From Candidatus Methanogaster sp. (GTDB lineage Archaea > Halobacteriota > Methanosarcinia > Methanosarcinales > Methanogasteraceae): a stretch of 64,000 nt of DNA. The notes under the pieces are model-generated. The model saw only the letters and a program-made list of their open reading frames with translations. It searched no databases and was not told the origin of the DNA. The position numbers were made by a program, and so were the translations under genes. Shown here piece by piece: positions 37,319 through 46,013 of the stretch; position 1 is the stretch's first letter, and each line of letters opens with the position of its first letter. The stretch lies in NCBI GenBank assembly GCA_003194445.1, contig PQXF01000003.1:90717-154716 (forward strand). The letters run 5' to 3'.

Positions 37319-37721
37319 GGGGCGGAAACTGATATTTGCATTCGCTACCATCGCAGTTGTTCTGGTGGTTGGATTGTGGGGTATCCCTTTCGGGAACAAA
37401 CAACTCACGGTCTCGGAGCTTACCGATGAGCACATAGGAAAGCGGGTGCATGTAAACGGCACCGTCGCGGTTGGAACGCTCCACCGTATGGATATCGGCT
37501 CAACAGTGGTATTCACCCTCACGGATGGGCGCAGTGATGTCAATGTCAGCTATACCGGCGATAAGTCGTCTCTGAACCTGATTGAGGGAAATCATGCTGC
37601 CGTCAATGGAATGTTCCTCCCTAACAACACCATAACCGCAAACCAGATAATAACCAAATGTCCATCAAAGTACAGCACCGATGCGACCGCGCTTGAGACT
37701 ACAGATAACGAGGCATCCTGA
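37311..37721 (+). CDS. ccmE: Cytochrome c maturation heme chaperone CcmE (CxxxY type)
   Basis: A 136-residue periplasmic-type heme chaperone with one N-terminal membrane anchor (about residues 7-25) and an OB-fold domain (RVHVNGTVAVGTL, VVFTLTDG, VNVSYTGD). The heme-binding site near the end is CPSKY (about residue 118). Here a Cys replaces the usual His, giving the CxxxY motif known from archaea and some sulfate reducers. It overlaps ccmD upstream and shares one base with the prenyltransferase gene downstream. Confidence 0.9.
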   Translation: MDRGRKLIFAFATIAVVLVVGLWGIPFGNKQLTVSELTDEHIGKRVHVNGTVAVGTLHRMDIGSTVVFTLTDGRSDVNVSYTGDKSSLNLIEGNHAAVNGMFLPNNTITANQIITKCPSKYSTDATALETTDNEAS

Positions 37722-38563
37722 TGATCACGGACTGGTACGAATACCGGCTTATAAATGGCGCAATCGTCAGCATGGTAGATGGTCTCGATGAATCGAATCT
37801 TAAACGTATTATTCACCATGTATTCGATTCGGGGGGGAAAAAAATCCGTCCGATCATACTAATTCTCTCTTCCGAACTCTTCGGCGGCGATGCGGACGAA
37901 TGCGTCGATGCCGCGCTCGCGATCGAACTGATCCATTCAGCATCGCTGATACATGATGACATACTGGACGTAGGTCTTGTGCGCAGGGGCGTTCCCAGCG
38001 TGTATAATCAATTCGGGCTGGCTGCTGCGATCCTCTGTGGCGATTTCCTGATCTCAAAGTCGATCGAACTGATCTCGAGATACGATCGAGCAGTGATTCA
38101 GGATTTTGGGCGCGCCGGCATGTCCATGTCCGAAGGCGAGGCGCTCGATGTCAACAGCAACGAGACTAATTTTTCCGAGAACGATTACTTCGAATGTATA
38201 AGCAAGAAGACCGCATCGCTCTTTGCCGCGTCGGCGCGTATGGGAAGCCGGATCGGTGGGGCGGGTGCACAGTCTGTCAGCAGATGCACCGAATTCGGGA
38301 TGCATCTTGGCATGGCGTACCAGATCATCGATGACATCCTCGAATGCAAGGAACTGCAGCACGAGAAGAAGTCTGAGAACACCGCAACAACGCTTCCGCA
38401 CATCTTAAAGCACGATGCGATAGACCTCTCAATAAAGGCGGTTCAGCATCACGTCGATTGCTCGAAACAGATCATAAATTCGTTTAATGAAACGGAAGTC
38501 AGGACTAAGTTACATAAGATCGTGGACTACCTGACGTTTGATCTGGCCGGCGCAGTGGAATAA
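37721..38563 (+). CDS. Polyprenyl diphosphate synthase
   Basis: A 280-residue trans-isoprenyl diphosphate synthase. The first aspartate-rich motif is HDDILD (about residue 82), preceded by GGKKIRP. The second, QIIDDILE (about residue 205), ends in Glu rather than Asp. Products could be geranylgeranyl diphosphate for lipids or a longer chain for menaquinone-type quinones. The start codon shares a base with the ccmE stop (TGATG), so translation is coupled to ccmDE, an unusual neighbourhood that suggests a membrane electron-transport role. Confidence 0.85.
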   Translation: MITDWYEYRLINGAIVSMVDGLDESNLKRIIHHVFDSGGKKIRPIILILSSELFGGDADECVDAALAIELIHSASLIHDDILDVGLVRRGVPSVYNQFGLAAAILCGDFLISKSIELISRYDRAVIQDFGRAGMSMSEGEALDVNSNETNFSENDYFECISKKTASLFAASARMGSRIGGAGAQSVSRCTEFGMHLGMAYQIIDDILECKELQHEKKSENTATTLPHILKHDAIDLSIKAVQHHVDCSKQIINSFNETEVRTKLHKIVDYLTFDLAGAVE

Positions 38564-38742
38564 TCCACCCAATTCATCAGAATCTGCCGATCGGACACCT
38601 CTGACAGAGCGCGCTAAGCCCCATCGGAACATTATATGGGGTTGCTGACCCCCTGGACATCGTGTGAAAAAAACCGAAAGACTTATTAACAAATAGTTAC
38701 GTGATATTACACCTGAAGCCAACCATAGAGAGGTTCAGGGGA

Positions 38743-38874
38743 ATGTATAAACTAAATAAATGTCCGAAATGTGGAAGTCAATTGTATCATTATGGTCGTA
38801 TACAGGTCTGCATCAGATGCGGGTACTGGACACGGGCTGGAACAGCAAATCTGGATTCGATAATCATATCATGA
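38743..38874 (+). CDS. Zinc-ribbon micro-protein
   Basis: A 43-residue protein with CPKCGSQLYHYG and CIRCGYWTR, two CxxC pairs 13 residues apart, as in a rubredoxin-like zinc ribbon. The ATG is preceded by CAGGGGA, a fair ribosome-binding site. It stands alone between the prenyltransferase and a 4Fe-4S protein. The function is unknown; a nucleic-acid-binding or transcription-related role would be typical. Confidence 0.65.
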   Translation: MYKLNKCPKCGSQLYHYGRIQVCIRCGYWTRAGTANLDSIIIS

Positions 38875-39111
38875 CTACGGCACGTGGAACGATGCGCTGA
38901 TCGATCGGGTCTGTTCTATTCTCACATATTCTCGTATGCCTTGAGATAGCATCAGCAGCGCGGAGCTTGGCATACGTATGGATGCATATATGTCTCTTGG
39001 GAACCCCACTTACGTTGAGGTTGCTGCTACAAAATGGTTGTTGAATCGATACCGACCCACAAACACAGTCCGAAACACAATCCGCCGACCATCAAAGGTA
39101 GGGGGCAGGCG

Positions 39112-39777
39112 ATGAAGAGGCAGATATACCGGCAATTGCCCGGATTTAACTGCGGCGAGTGCGGATATACGAATTGTACCCAGTTCGCAGCCGCGCTGGT
39201 GGCAGGCGAGGCGAAAACAACCGGTTGCCCGTTTCTACTTCAGGACAGATTCAAGGAAAGTAACGAGCAGGTCAATGAGATCCTATCCGGAAAGACCTGG
39301 GACGGGGTGGAAGACGCTATAAGTACCGAAGAGGAAGCAGAGATCATCGGACTCATCGACCATCTCGCAGCAGATTTTATCTTGTCCCCGCTTCGAGGCG
39401 AGCCGTCGTGCCGGGAGGATTTGCATCCGTTTGACACAGAGATCCGGGCAGAGGTCGGGGACATTCTCCGTTACCGACCATGGGGCTGCCCGATAACACA
39501 TTTCGCAGAGGTTCTGGAAGTAGCTCACGGGCTCTTTACCGTGCACGTCGTCGGTCCGCTCCACCGGCTCGGCAGCGGGATTACTTGGGAAGACGCGGGG
39601 ATATGCATGGTTGTTAGCTTCGAGGGACTGGTGACGAAGGGAGGTGTGCCTGATGTCGGGACGACGGTGCGGTTTTTGCCAGAGCACTGCATGATGGGTA
39701 AGGTTCACTCCGGCGTGATCGTTCACTCGGAGGGGGATCGCGTGCGGATTGAGGGGATCGATCTGAAGGTGTGGTGA
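39112..39777 (+). CDS. 4Fe-4S cluster protein (Fes domain)
   Basis: A 221-residue protein. The N-terminal ~45 residues form a four-cysteine Fes domain (FNCGECGYTNCTQFAAALVAGE, with a fourth Cys in GCP), as in CO dehydrogenase/acetyl-CoA synthase gamma and Rnf subunits. The rest is a beta-rich domain I do not recognise (VGDILRYRPWGCPITHFAEV, HVVGPLHRL). I chose the ATG at 39112 with a GTAGGGGGC site upstream. It probably acts in redox chemistry; the partner is unknown. Confidence 0.75.
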   Translation: MKRQIYRQLPGFNCGECGYTNCTQFAAALVAGEAKTTGCPFLLQDRFKESNEQVNEILSGKTWDGVEDAISTEEEAEIIGLIDHLAADFILSPLRGEPSCREDLHPFDTEIRAEVGDILRYRPWGCPITHFAEVLEVAHGLFTVHVVGPLHRLGSGITWEDAGICMVVSFEGLVTKGGVPDVGTTVRFLPEHCMMGKVHSGVIVHSEGDRVRIEGIDLKVW

Positions 39778-39784
39778 TTCCGTA

Positions 39785-39960
39785 CTACTTTTGGGGTGGT
39801 GGCTGCGCCGTAGCTGTTAGTGTTTCGTACTGGCGCGGATGTTGGAGCGTGATTGCGCCAGCCGCCGTCTGCAGGATCATTAGTGCATCGAGGGATGTGA
39901 TGCGGCTGTCGCCAGTCATATCTGCATTCGCGTCCCAGCCGCCGGTGGCTACAATCCGGA
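39785..39960 (-). pseudogene. Dockerin remnant
   Basis: The second half of a type I dockerin (DMTGDSRITSLDALMILQTA) is open on the minus strand, with a short tail to a stop. The first half and the rest of the gene are missing; sequence upstream of it is an IS66 fragment, which probably cut the gene. Confidence 0.7.
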
Positions 39961-40167
39961 GTATGCCAGCATCGTACGCATGATGAAACTGAGGCAGAAG
40001 ATATCAAGCACTTTTCGGACTGCTACAGGGGCAGATGTGTTCTGTGGTATTCATGAGTATATATCCACCGTGCGAAAGAACGGGTGTCATGTGCTCGATG
40101 CGACTGTCGGATGCGCTTGGAGGGGATCCGTTTATGCCATCTGGCTGTGTAGGTGTGTAGTACAGTT
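39961..40167 (+). mobile_element. IS66 fragment
   Basis: It matches the C-terminal coding end and one terminus of the IS66 element at 17018. The frame opens as MMKLRQKISSTFRTATGADV and runs to the sequence GGCTGTGTAGGTG next to the terminal repeat. It is in the opposite orientation to the larger element and no other part of the element is present. Confidence 0.8.
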
Positions 40168-40365
40168 GGGCGTAAATCCTTCGGCGGCTACTGACCGTTG
40201 ACATCAACCCAAAATGCTGGAGAAATGAGAAAAAACGCCATTTTTACCCACATCTGGGATGGCAATTCGATGAATTACTGCAATACCTATCCACCGAAGG
40301 ATTTCCGCCGTCGTGTAATAGTGGGGCTGGATGAACGTCTTTTCATCAGCCCAGGTATAAACCAC

Positions 40366-41274
40366 CTATTCAATCAATACAAGCCAATTGGTTGCTTCAT
40401 TTATTCTGGTTTCTGTTTCATGGTATTCGTTTTCGGTCATCCACCAACCAAAATTTATTAGGAAATCATCGACCGGATCATAATCATCTGAAGTATAATA
40501 GCTACACCACACCCCGTTTTTGCAATTTTCTATCTCCCATGTTCGTGCATCTCCGGATAAGAACCATTCCTCGATTTCGTATATGTCCTTAAAATCCTTG
40601 AAATCGTACACTGTCCAAGTATCTCCATCGTATATTTCAGTAGTACCCTCTTGATAGTAATACCAACTGTGCCACCTGCCGTCTGACATATAATGGTTTT
40701 TAGACTTGTGGTCTGGTTTAAATACCCAGTAGCTCCCATATACGTCATACGCTACCATCTCACCTTCAAATTCGATCATCAACCACGTCTCATATTGATC
40801 CATCTCTGGAAGACATGCCGACCGAGCATATCCATCTGTCTTGACCCTATTCTTAAAATCTTCATGGTCGATTGTGGTGGCTACGCTTGCGTATCGGATC
40901 GTCACGTTGCAACCACGCTCTGTTAGATCATGCTCAAGTTCCGCAACTTCTGGTAACCCCCACCCAGCACCGCGGACGAGAGGTCTATTCCATGTGTATC
41001 CATCAAGATAATTATATATTTTATAGTTAACAAAATATTGATCGGATGTTACGTTGTAGTAATCATCTGGTATGGATGATATCGCCTTTGTTGTGGGTAC
41101 AGTGGTCGGTTCTGGCGTTGGTGTGGACACAGTATCCGGTACTTGATATTGTTCCGGAGTTGGGGTATCGTCTACGTATCTATCCGACCCACTATCTTCG
41201 GGCGTTATGCATCCTACTGTAATTCCTGCTACCATGACTACCATGATAACACATATTGCTTTGTTTATGTTCAT
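40366..41274 (-). CDS. Secreted lipoprotein of unknown function
   Basis: A 302-residue protein with a signal peptide and lipobox (VMVAGITVGC, Cys at about residue 22), then a threonine/proline-rich linker (STPTPEPTTVPTT). The folded part is rich in aromatic residues (WMIEFEGEMVAYDV and many Tyr/Trp) and contains a possible cysteine-peptidase-like CNV...DHE region, though no catalytic triad is clear. It probably faces outward, anchored by lipid. I do not recognise the family. Confidence 0.7.
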   Translation of the reverse strand: MNINKAICVIMVVMVAGITVGCITPEDSGSDRYVDDTPTPEQYQVPDTVSTPTPEPTTVPTTKAISSIPDDYYNVTSDQYFVNYKIYNYLDGYTWNRPLVRGAGWGLPEVAELEHDLTERGCNVTIRYASVATTIDHEDFKNRVKTDGYARSACLPEMDQYETWLMIEFEGEMVAYDVYGSYWVFKPDHKSKNHYMSDGRWHSWYYYQEGTTEIYDGDTWTVYDFKDFKDIYEIEEWFLSGDARTWEIENCKNGVWCSYYTSDDYDPVDDFLINFGWWMTENEYHETETRINEATNWLVLIE

Positions 41275-41471
41275 GTTCTCGTACCTCGTTTAACATCCAC
41301 CGCGAATTATCCAGCAGGCCCCGCAATTTATTGCGGTACGTAACTCCGGTTGTACATTTGGGGTAAACTATTTGTTTGTGAGTCCTTAATACCTATATCA
41401 TTGAGACCAGTTATAAGTGCCGAAAATCAATATTTACGGGCATTTCGGACACCCATGACAACCCAATCACA

Positions 41472-42875
41472 ATGACACAAAATAACACCCCCAGAGTGCT
41501 CATCGCTGCTGACCGGTCGTCCGCAGGAAAGACCACAGTCTGCACCGGGATCATGGCTGCGCTTAGCAAGCATCTGGACGTGCAACCGTTTAAGGTAGGT
41601 CTCGATTACATCGATCCGAGTTACCACACACTCGTATGTAAAAACAGGTGCAGGAATCTCGACGGCTACCTGATGACGAAAGGCGCTGTGCTCGAGACGT
41701 TCTCACATGCGATGAATGATGGAAATGCTGATTTAGCCATCATTGAGGGAGTTCGTGGGCTATACGAAGGATTCGAGGGGTTGAGCGATCTTGGAAGCAC
41801 AGCTCAGGTAGCAAAGGCACTGAAGTGTCCCGTGATCCTATTAATCGATGCAAGGAGCATCACGCGAAGTGCAGCCGCAGTGGTCATGGGTTATAAGGCG
41901 TTTGATCCTGCGGTTGATATCAGAGGCGTGATCCTAAACAAGATCGGCAGCGGAAGACATGCTGAAAAGGCGATATCCGCTATCGAGCACTACACCGGCG
42001 TCCCTGTCATCGGCACGGTTCCAAGAGACGACGCCATGGGGCTTACGATGCGGCATCTGGGCCTGGTTCCTGTGAACGAAGGCAGGCAGTCTCCTGAATT
42101 CGAGGGACGCATCTCTAAGATCACAGAGATCGTTTCGGATAACATCGACCTCGAGCAGCTGACAGGTATCGCAGAGACTGCCGCGCCGCTGGAGGTCGGA
42201 GAACCTTCTATCTATACAGGAGGTGATGTCAGCGGCAGCGCGAAGGCCAGGATCGGTGTTGCGCTTGACGAGGCATTTAATTTCTATTATGCGGATAACA
42301 TCGACCTTCTGAGGTTGCATGGCGCAGATATTGTCTATTTCAGTCCGCTCCATGACCGAACACTCCCTGACGTGGACGGCATCTACATAGGCGGCGGCTA
42401 TCCCGAACTCTTTGCAAGGGAACTCGAAGCGAACAAGCGCATCCGGCAAGACATCCGGAAGGCGTCGGCAGGCGGCATGCCGATATACGGCGAATGCGGC
42501 GGGCTGATGTATCTTGCAGAGCGGATTGTCACAAAGAGCGGCATGCACGGGATGTCTGGCGAGGCGTTCGAGATGGTCGGCGCAATCCCTGCCACGGTTG
42601 AGATGGGCGGCAAGGTCGTGAGTTACAATATCGGCGCGTTCACAGCGGATACGCCGATTGGAGGAGTCGGCGACTCATTCAGGGGGCACGAGTTCCATCA
42701 TTCGTCGATAACGGATATCGGCGATGCCACCTTTGCGATCCGGCTTACGCGCGGGGTTGGGATCAAGGATGGCTGGGACGGGATCATGGTCGAGAAGACG
42801 CTTGCAGGGTACGCGCATCTCCATGCATGTTCGTATCTGCGGTTTGCTGAGGCGTTTGTCGATGCGTGCCTGTGA
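41472..42875 (+). CDS. cbiA: Cobyrinate / Ni-sirohydrochlorin a,c-diamide synthase
   Basis: A 467-residue amidotransferase. The N-terminal ATPase domain has ADRSSAGKTTVCTG (about residue 14) and VGLDYIDPSYH; the C-terminal glutaminase domain has the catalytic Cys in YGECGGLMYL (about residue 341) and FRGHEFHHSS. It amidates acetate side chains a and c of cobyrinate, or of Ni-sirohydrochlorin (CfbB) in coenzyme F430 synthesis. Either role fits a methanogen-lineage archaeon. A decayed copy of its last ~40 codons lies at 45866-45988. Confidence 0.85.
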   Translation: MTQNNTPRVLIAADRSSAGKTTVCTGIMAALSKHLDVQPFKVGLDYIDPSYHTLVCKNRCRNLDGYLMTKGAVLETFSHAMNDGNADLAIIEGVRGLYEGFEGLSDLGSTAQVAKALKCPVILLIDARSITRSAAAVVMGYKAFDPAVDIRGVILNKIGSGRHAEKAISAIEHYTGVPVIGTVPRDDAMGLTMRHLGLVPVNEGRQSPEFEGRISKITEIVSDNIDLEQLTGIAETAAPLEVGEPSIYTGGDVSGSAKARIGVALDEAFNFYYADNIDLLRLHGADIVYFSPLHDRTLPDVDGIYIGGGYPELFARELEANKRIRQDIRKASAGGMPIYGECGGLMYLAERIVTKSGMHGMSGEAFEMVGAIPATVEMGGKVVSYNIGAFTADTPIGGVGDSFRGHEFHHSSITDIGDATFAIRLTRGVGIKDGWDGIMVEKTLAGYAHLHACSYLRFAEAFVDACL

Positions 42876-42964
42876 GGTGTCAAAAGCTCGGGGGTTGAGC
42901 AAGTACCATTCCTACGGCTGGCTCGATCTTTGGGATTGGTGCGTAGCCAAAAGACGTGTGAGAG

Positions 42965-43075
42965 TATCAGCCCGTTCAAGAGAAGGCTACTCCGGTACTC
43001 TTCCGGGATCTCCTCGATTGTGCCTCCATTTGCCAGCGTATGTATGACCTGATGGACAGGGATGCGAGGTCCTTT
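42965..43075 (-). pseudogene. DUF433-like antitoxin remnant
   Basis: A short minus-strand stretch reads GPRIPVHQVIHTLANGGTIE followed by EIPEEY, matching the core helix-turn-helix of DUF433 antitoxin-like proteins. No start or complete C-terminus is seen, so it is probably a fragment. It lies between cbiA and the large dockerin gene. Confidence 0.45.
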
Positions 43076-43144
43076 AATGCAAAGCCAGACTGTGACAAAC
43101 TTTTGGATTGATTGAAATACAGGGATAATATGGCAATCACCACT

Positions 43145-44920
43145 TCACAGACCGATCGCTCCTGCCGCTGCCTGCAGGATCATCAGAACGTCGAGGGATG
43201 TGACTTTGTGATCGTTGTTCACGTCTGCTGCCCCATCGTATGGGCTGGTGCCGATTGCAATCCGAAGCGCGATCGCGGCGTCTGAGGTGGTAATCTTGCC
43301 GTCATTATTAAGGTCACCTTTTATCGGGCCATTTATTGAAATGAATCCGGTATCGGGTGCACGATCGTAAATTAGATCCTCGTCACCTGCCTCAATTGCG
43401 GTCTCGACGTGCATATTCATCGCTCCATCGTCATTTCCCAAAAACTCCGCTGGAATGCTTAAGTACATTTTATTCCCCAACATTGTTATCAGATGGGTTG
43501 CATCTCTCACATCAGGACCTTCTCCAAAGTCTCCGACGATGTTGGCACCAAGGTTACCCTCATACATAGAGTAAATGAAGGAATAGTCAGGTAAACTGTC
43601 AGGGTCCTGATCCGTATCAAATGCGACCGTTGTAACTGCCCCATCGTCCAGACTGAGGCTACTGTAAGCAACCGTAACCAATAGGACGTTTCCTGCAGAG
43701 CATACAGCAACCCCAGTCAGATCGTCACCATCAAGTCCGAATCCCGACGAGTCACCAGCCGGGTCCGTGATGGTTACTTTGTGACCTGTGCAACTGAGCA
43801 GTGGTTTGATGGAGCCATCGCTGGTGTCCAGTGCACCATATCCGAAATCTGGCGCACTATCGATGTCGCCACTCAATAACCCATAGAGAGTGAATGAGTC
43901 GATCACAACATCCATATTTCCATCATCATATCCGAGCAAGCCAAGCGGAATACCAAGAAAAACTTGATTCGCCACAACCTTGAAAGTGGCATCGTTGTAT
44001 GGCACACCAAGCAGCACTCCTTTGGTCTGTGTAAAACCCGATTCAGTCAAATCAGACTCATAGTCGATCTTTGTGATACTGACATCAGTTTCTGTCAATC
44101 TACCAATGACATACTCAATCCGGTAATCAATACCATACGTAGGTGGCGCCTGTTCCGTGTTGGTGAAACCAGTAGCAAGGTCCTGATCCGCATCTACGAA
44201 TATCCATCCGGTGAGATCCTCGCCATAAGATAAATCATCGGGTTCTACGTTTTGATTGTATGTAACCACGATATTTACGATTCCATTCTCTACGTCCACA
44301 TCAAGACCGGTCATGTCCGGAGAAGTTGAATCTCCCGCAAGATCTGCGATAGTCCCGCCGGCAAGTGAATTTCCAGGATGTGGAATTCTGACTGAACCAT
44401 TGAGTGTATTCAGCACACCAAAATCAGGTGCACGATCGAAATTGAGGGCTTTAACAAATTGAGTGTGAGTGGCAACAAAAATGTCCATATCTCCGTCATC
44501 ATTGCCCAGCATTGTCAATGGGATTGTTATGCTGATCTGATTTCCGGCTACATCGAGTGTGTTCGAATCTACAGTATCATCATTGATGGTTACGGACTTG
44601 ATCGGATCCGTATAAACTATGTCGATAACACTATACGCATATACATAATCCGATCCGGTATCATTATAATAACCTGTGGTATAATTTTGATCTGCATCTA
44701 TAAATACTGCACCAGCGATATCCCTGTCAATAAGGGAATCTGTGCACGTGATAACAACGATGAGATCTCCTTCGCTTACAGTGACAGTGAGTTCAGTGAT
44801 ATCAGGGAAAGCGAAATCACCGATGGGATCTGTGGTAGTTGCGGCAGCTGCGCAAACACCGCTGAGTAATAGTGTGCCAATCAACAGGATTGTTGCTGGC
44901 AGTGTTCTGTTGTGATTCAT
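43145..44920 (-). CDS. Large secreted dockerin protein
   Basis: A 591-residue exported protein. The signal peptide is at residues 1-26 (ATILLIGTLLLSGVCAAAA). The body has three to four related beta-rich domains that repeat a DPxGD...GxLxVxVT...DxDQxxxTGY pattern. The C-terminus (about 530-591) is a type I dockerin with two calcium-binding loops, GDLNNDGKITTSDAAIAL and ADVNNDHKVTSLDVLMILQ. Dockerins bind cohesins, so it should be part of a cell-surface assembly; no cohesin is present in the window. It is flanked by cbiA and a cbiA tail copy. Confidence 0.85.
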   Translation of the reverse strand: MNHNRTLPATILLIGTLLLSGVCAAAATTTDPIGDFAFPDITELTVTVSEGDLIVVITCTDSLIDRDIAGAVFIDADQNYTTGYYNDTGSDYVYAYSVIDIVYTDPIKSVTINDDTVDSNTLDVAGNQISITIPLTMLGNDDGDMDIFVATHTQFVKALNFDRAPDFGVLNTLNGSVRIPHPGNSLAGGTIADLAGDSTSPDMTGLDVDVENGIVNIVVTYNQNVEPDDLSYGEDLTGWIFVDADQDLATGFTNTEQAPPTYGIDYRIEYVIGRLTETDVSITKIDYESDLTESGFTQTKGVLLGVPYNDATFKVVANQVFLGIPLGLLGYDDGNMDVVIDSFTLYGLLSGDIDSAPDFGYGALDTSDGSIKPLLSCTGHKVTITDPAGDSSGFGLDGDDLTGVAVCSAGNVLLVTVAYSSLSLDDGAVTTVAFDTDQDPDSLPDYSFIYSMYEGNLGANIVGDFGEGPDVRDATHLITMLGNKMYLSIPAEFLGNDDGAMNMHVETAIEAGDEDLIYDRAPDTGFISINGPIKGDLNNDGKITTSDAAIALRIAIGTSPYDGAADVNNDHKVTSLDVLMILQAAAGAIGL

Positions 44921-45290
44921 GTTTTACCTCCTTTTTATGTATTCGGCTATTTTTTAGTGGATGGGGTGTTGATCATCAACCTCCCGAAGCCACTGACTGC
45001 TGGATTAGAAATCCAGGGCATCGGCGTCGATGCTCGTGTATTTTATTACAACCAGATCGTTGTATCTTTGTCACAATTCAGGCACATATATTCAAATTAT
45101 GTGGATGAAGATGATTGTATAGTTGGTAATCAGATATCAAATTGAAATAACAAAATAACTTTTCGATACATTTTTAGCTACCGTATCTTTTTTTGATTCC
45201 ATTGTTTCTCAATCCCTGATGGAAACTTTTTAGCCCCTGCCACACCCGAAATAAATTTCGAGGCATCCTTTGCAGTTATAAGCTTTATTG

Positions 45291-45512
45291 TTATTTTTTT
45301 ACTGCTTGACCATCTGCATACCCTTGGCCAATCACATAAGCTCCTACTATTCCTGCAATTGAAGTTACAATTCCCGAAATTTCTTCGCCAGAAACGTCCA
45401 TAAGAACAAAAACGATTGACACTACCAGTATCACGCCTAACCCACCAAGGGTAACCCAAAACTTTCTACTATGTTTAGCGTCCCCTTGTTTCGTTATTTC
45501 TTCTTCTGTCAT
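45291..45512 (-). CDS. Small single-span membrane protein
   Basis: A 73-residue protein with a short charged N-terminus (MTEEEITKQGDAKHSRK), a hydrophobic helix (FWVTLGGLGVILVVSIVFVL) and a second weakly hydrophobic helix (IVTSIAGIVGAYVIG). The ATG has a GGTAAGAGG-like site upstream. It resembles small holin-like proteins in layout only. It starts about 25 bases from a dispersed hairpin repeat. Confidence 0.55.
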   Translation of the reverse strand: MTEEEITKQGDAKHSRKFWVTLGGLGVILVVSIVFVLMDVSGEEISGIVTSIAGIVGAYVIGQGYADGQAVKK

Positions 45513-45865
45513 TTTTTTACCTCTTACCTTTTAGAAGGTCACTAAACCCCGGACTTAAGTCCAGAGCCTGTACCTAGCGCTCTCGCATTTTGTTTGGCTG
45601 CGCCATCGCCAGCGTTTCATACTTGATCACATAGGAGTTCCTTCTGCCCCATGCATGGTGTGTTAGAACTCATCCTATATAAAACCTTCGTGAACATGGA
45701 GGCTGTCAACAATAGAGAGTGTGACACACAGCGTATACCATAGAGTGCAAAGATGTTAATGCCTCAGTAACAATCTCGATCCTTGCACGTCTGTGAAGAG
45801 ACTCCCGTCACTGCCGCCATATCTTTTCGCAGCGATCGATGAAACAAAGGTGAATGTGGTCAAGA
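45513..45865. other. Intergenic region with hairpin repeat
   Basis: The first ~80 bases contain the dispersed hairpin repeat (listed separately). The rest, up to the cbiA tail remnant, shows no open frame of note. Confidence 0.5.
45537..45590 (-). repeat. Dispersed hairpin repeat ending in GTGAC
   Basis: On the minus strand it reads CGCTAGGTACAGGCTCTGG, then the palindrome GGACTTAAGTCC, then GGGGTTTAGTGAC. It is close to the end of repeat X copy 2 (CGCTAGGTACATGC...GGGGTTTAGTGACTT). Here it faces the small membrane protein gene. Confidence 0.7.
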
Positions 45866-45988
45866 GAGGTCGGGATTAAAGATGGTTGGAGCGAGATCCT
45901 GGTTGCGAACACGCTTGCAGGATATGCGCATCTCTACGCGCGCTCGTATCTGCGGTTTGCTGAGGCGTTTGTCGATGCATGCCTGTAA
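45866..45988 (+). pseudogene. 3' remnant of cbiA
   Basis: About 120 bases matching the last ~40 codons of the cbiA gene at 42757-42875, including the RFAEAFVDACL-stop end, with scattered substitutions. No upstream part is present. Confidence 0.85.
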
Positions 45989-46013
45989 TGACTCATACCC
46001 ATATCCGGGGTGA

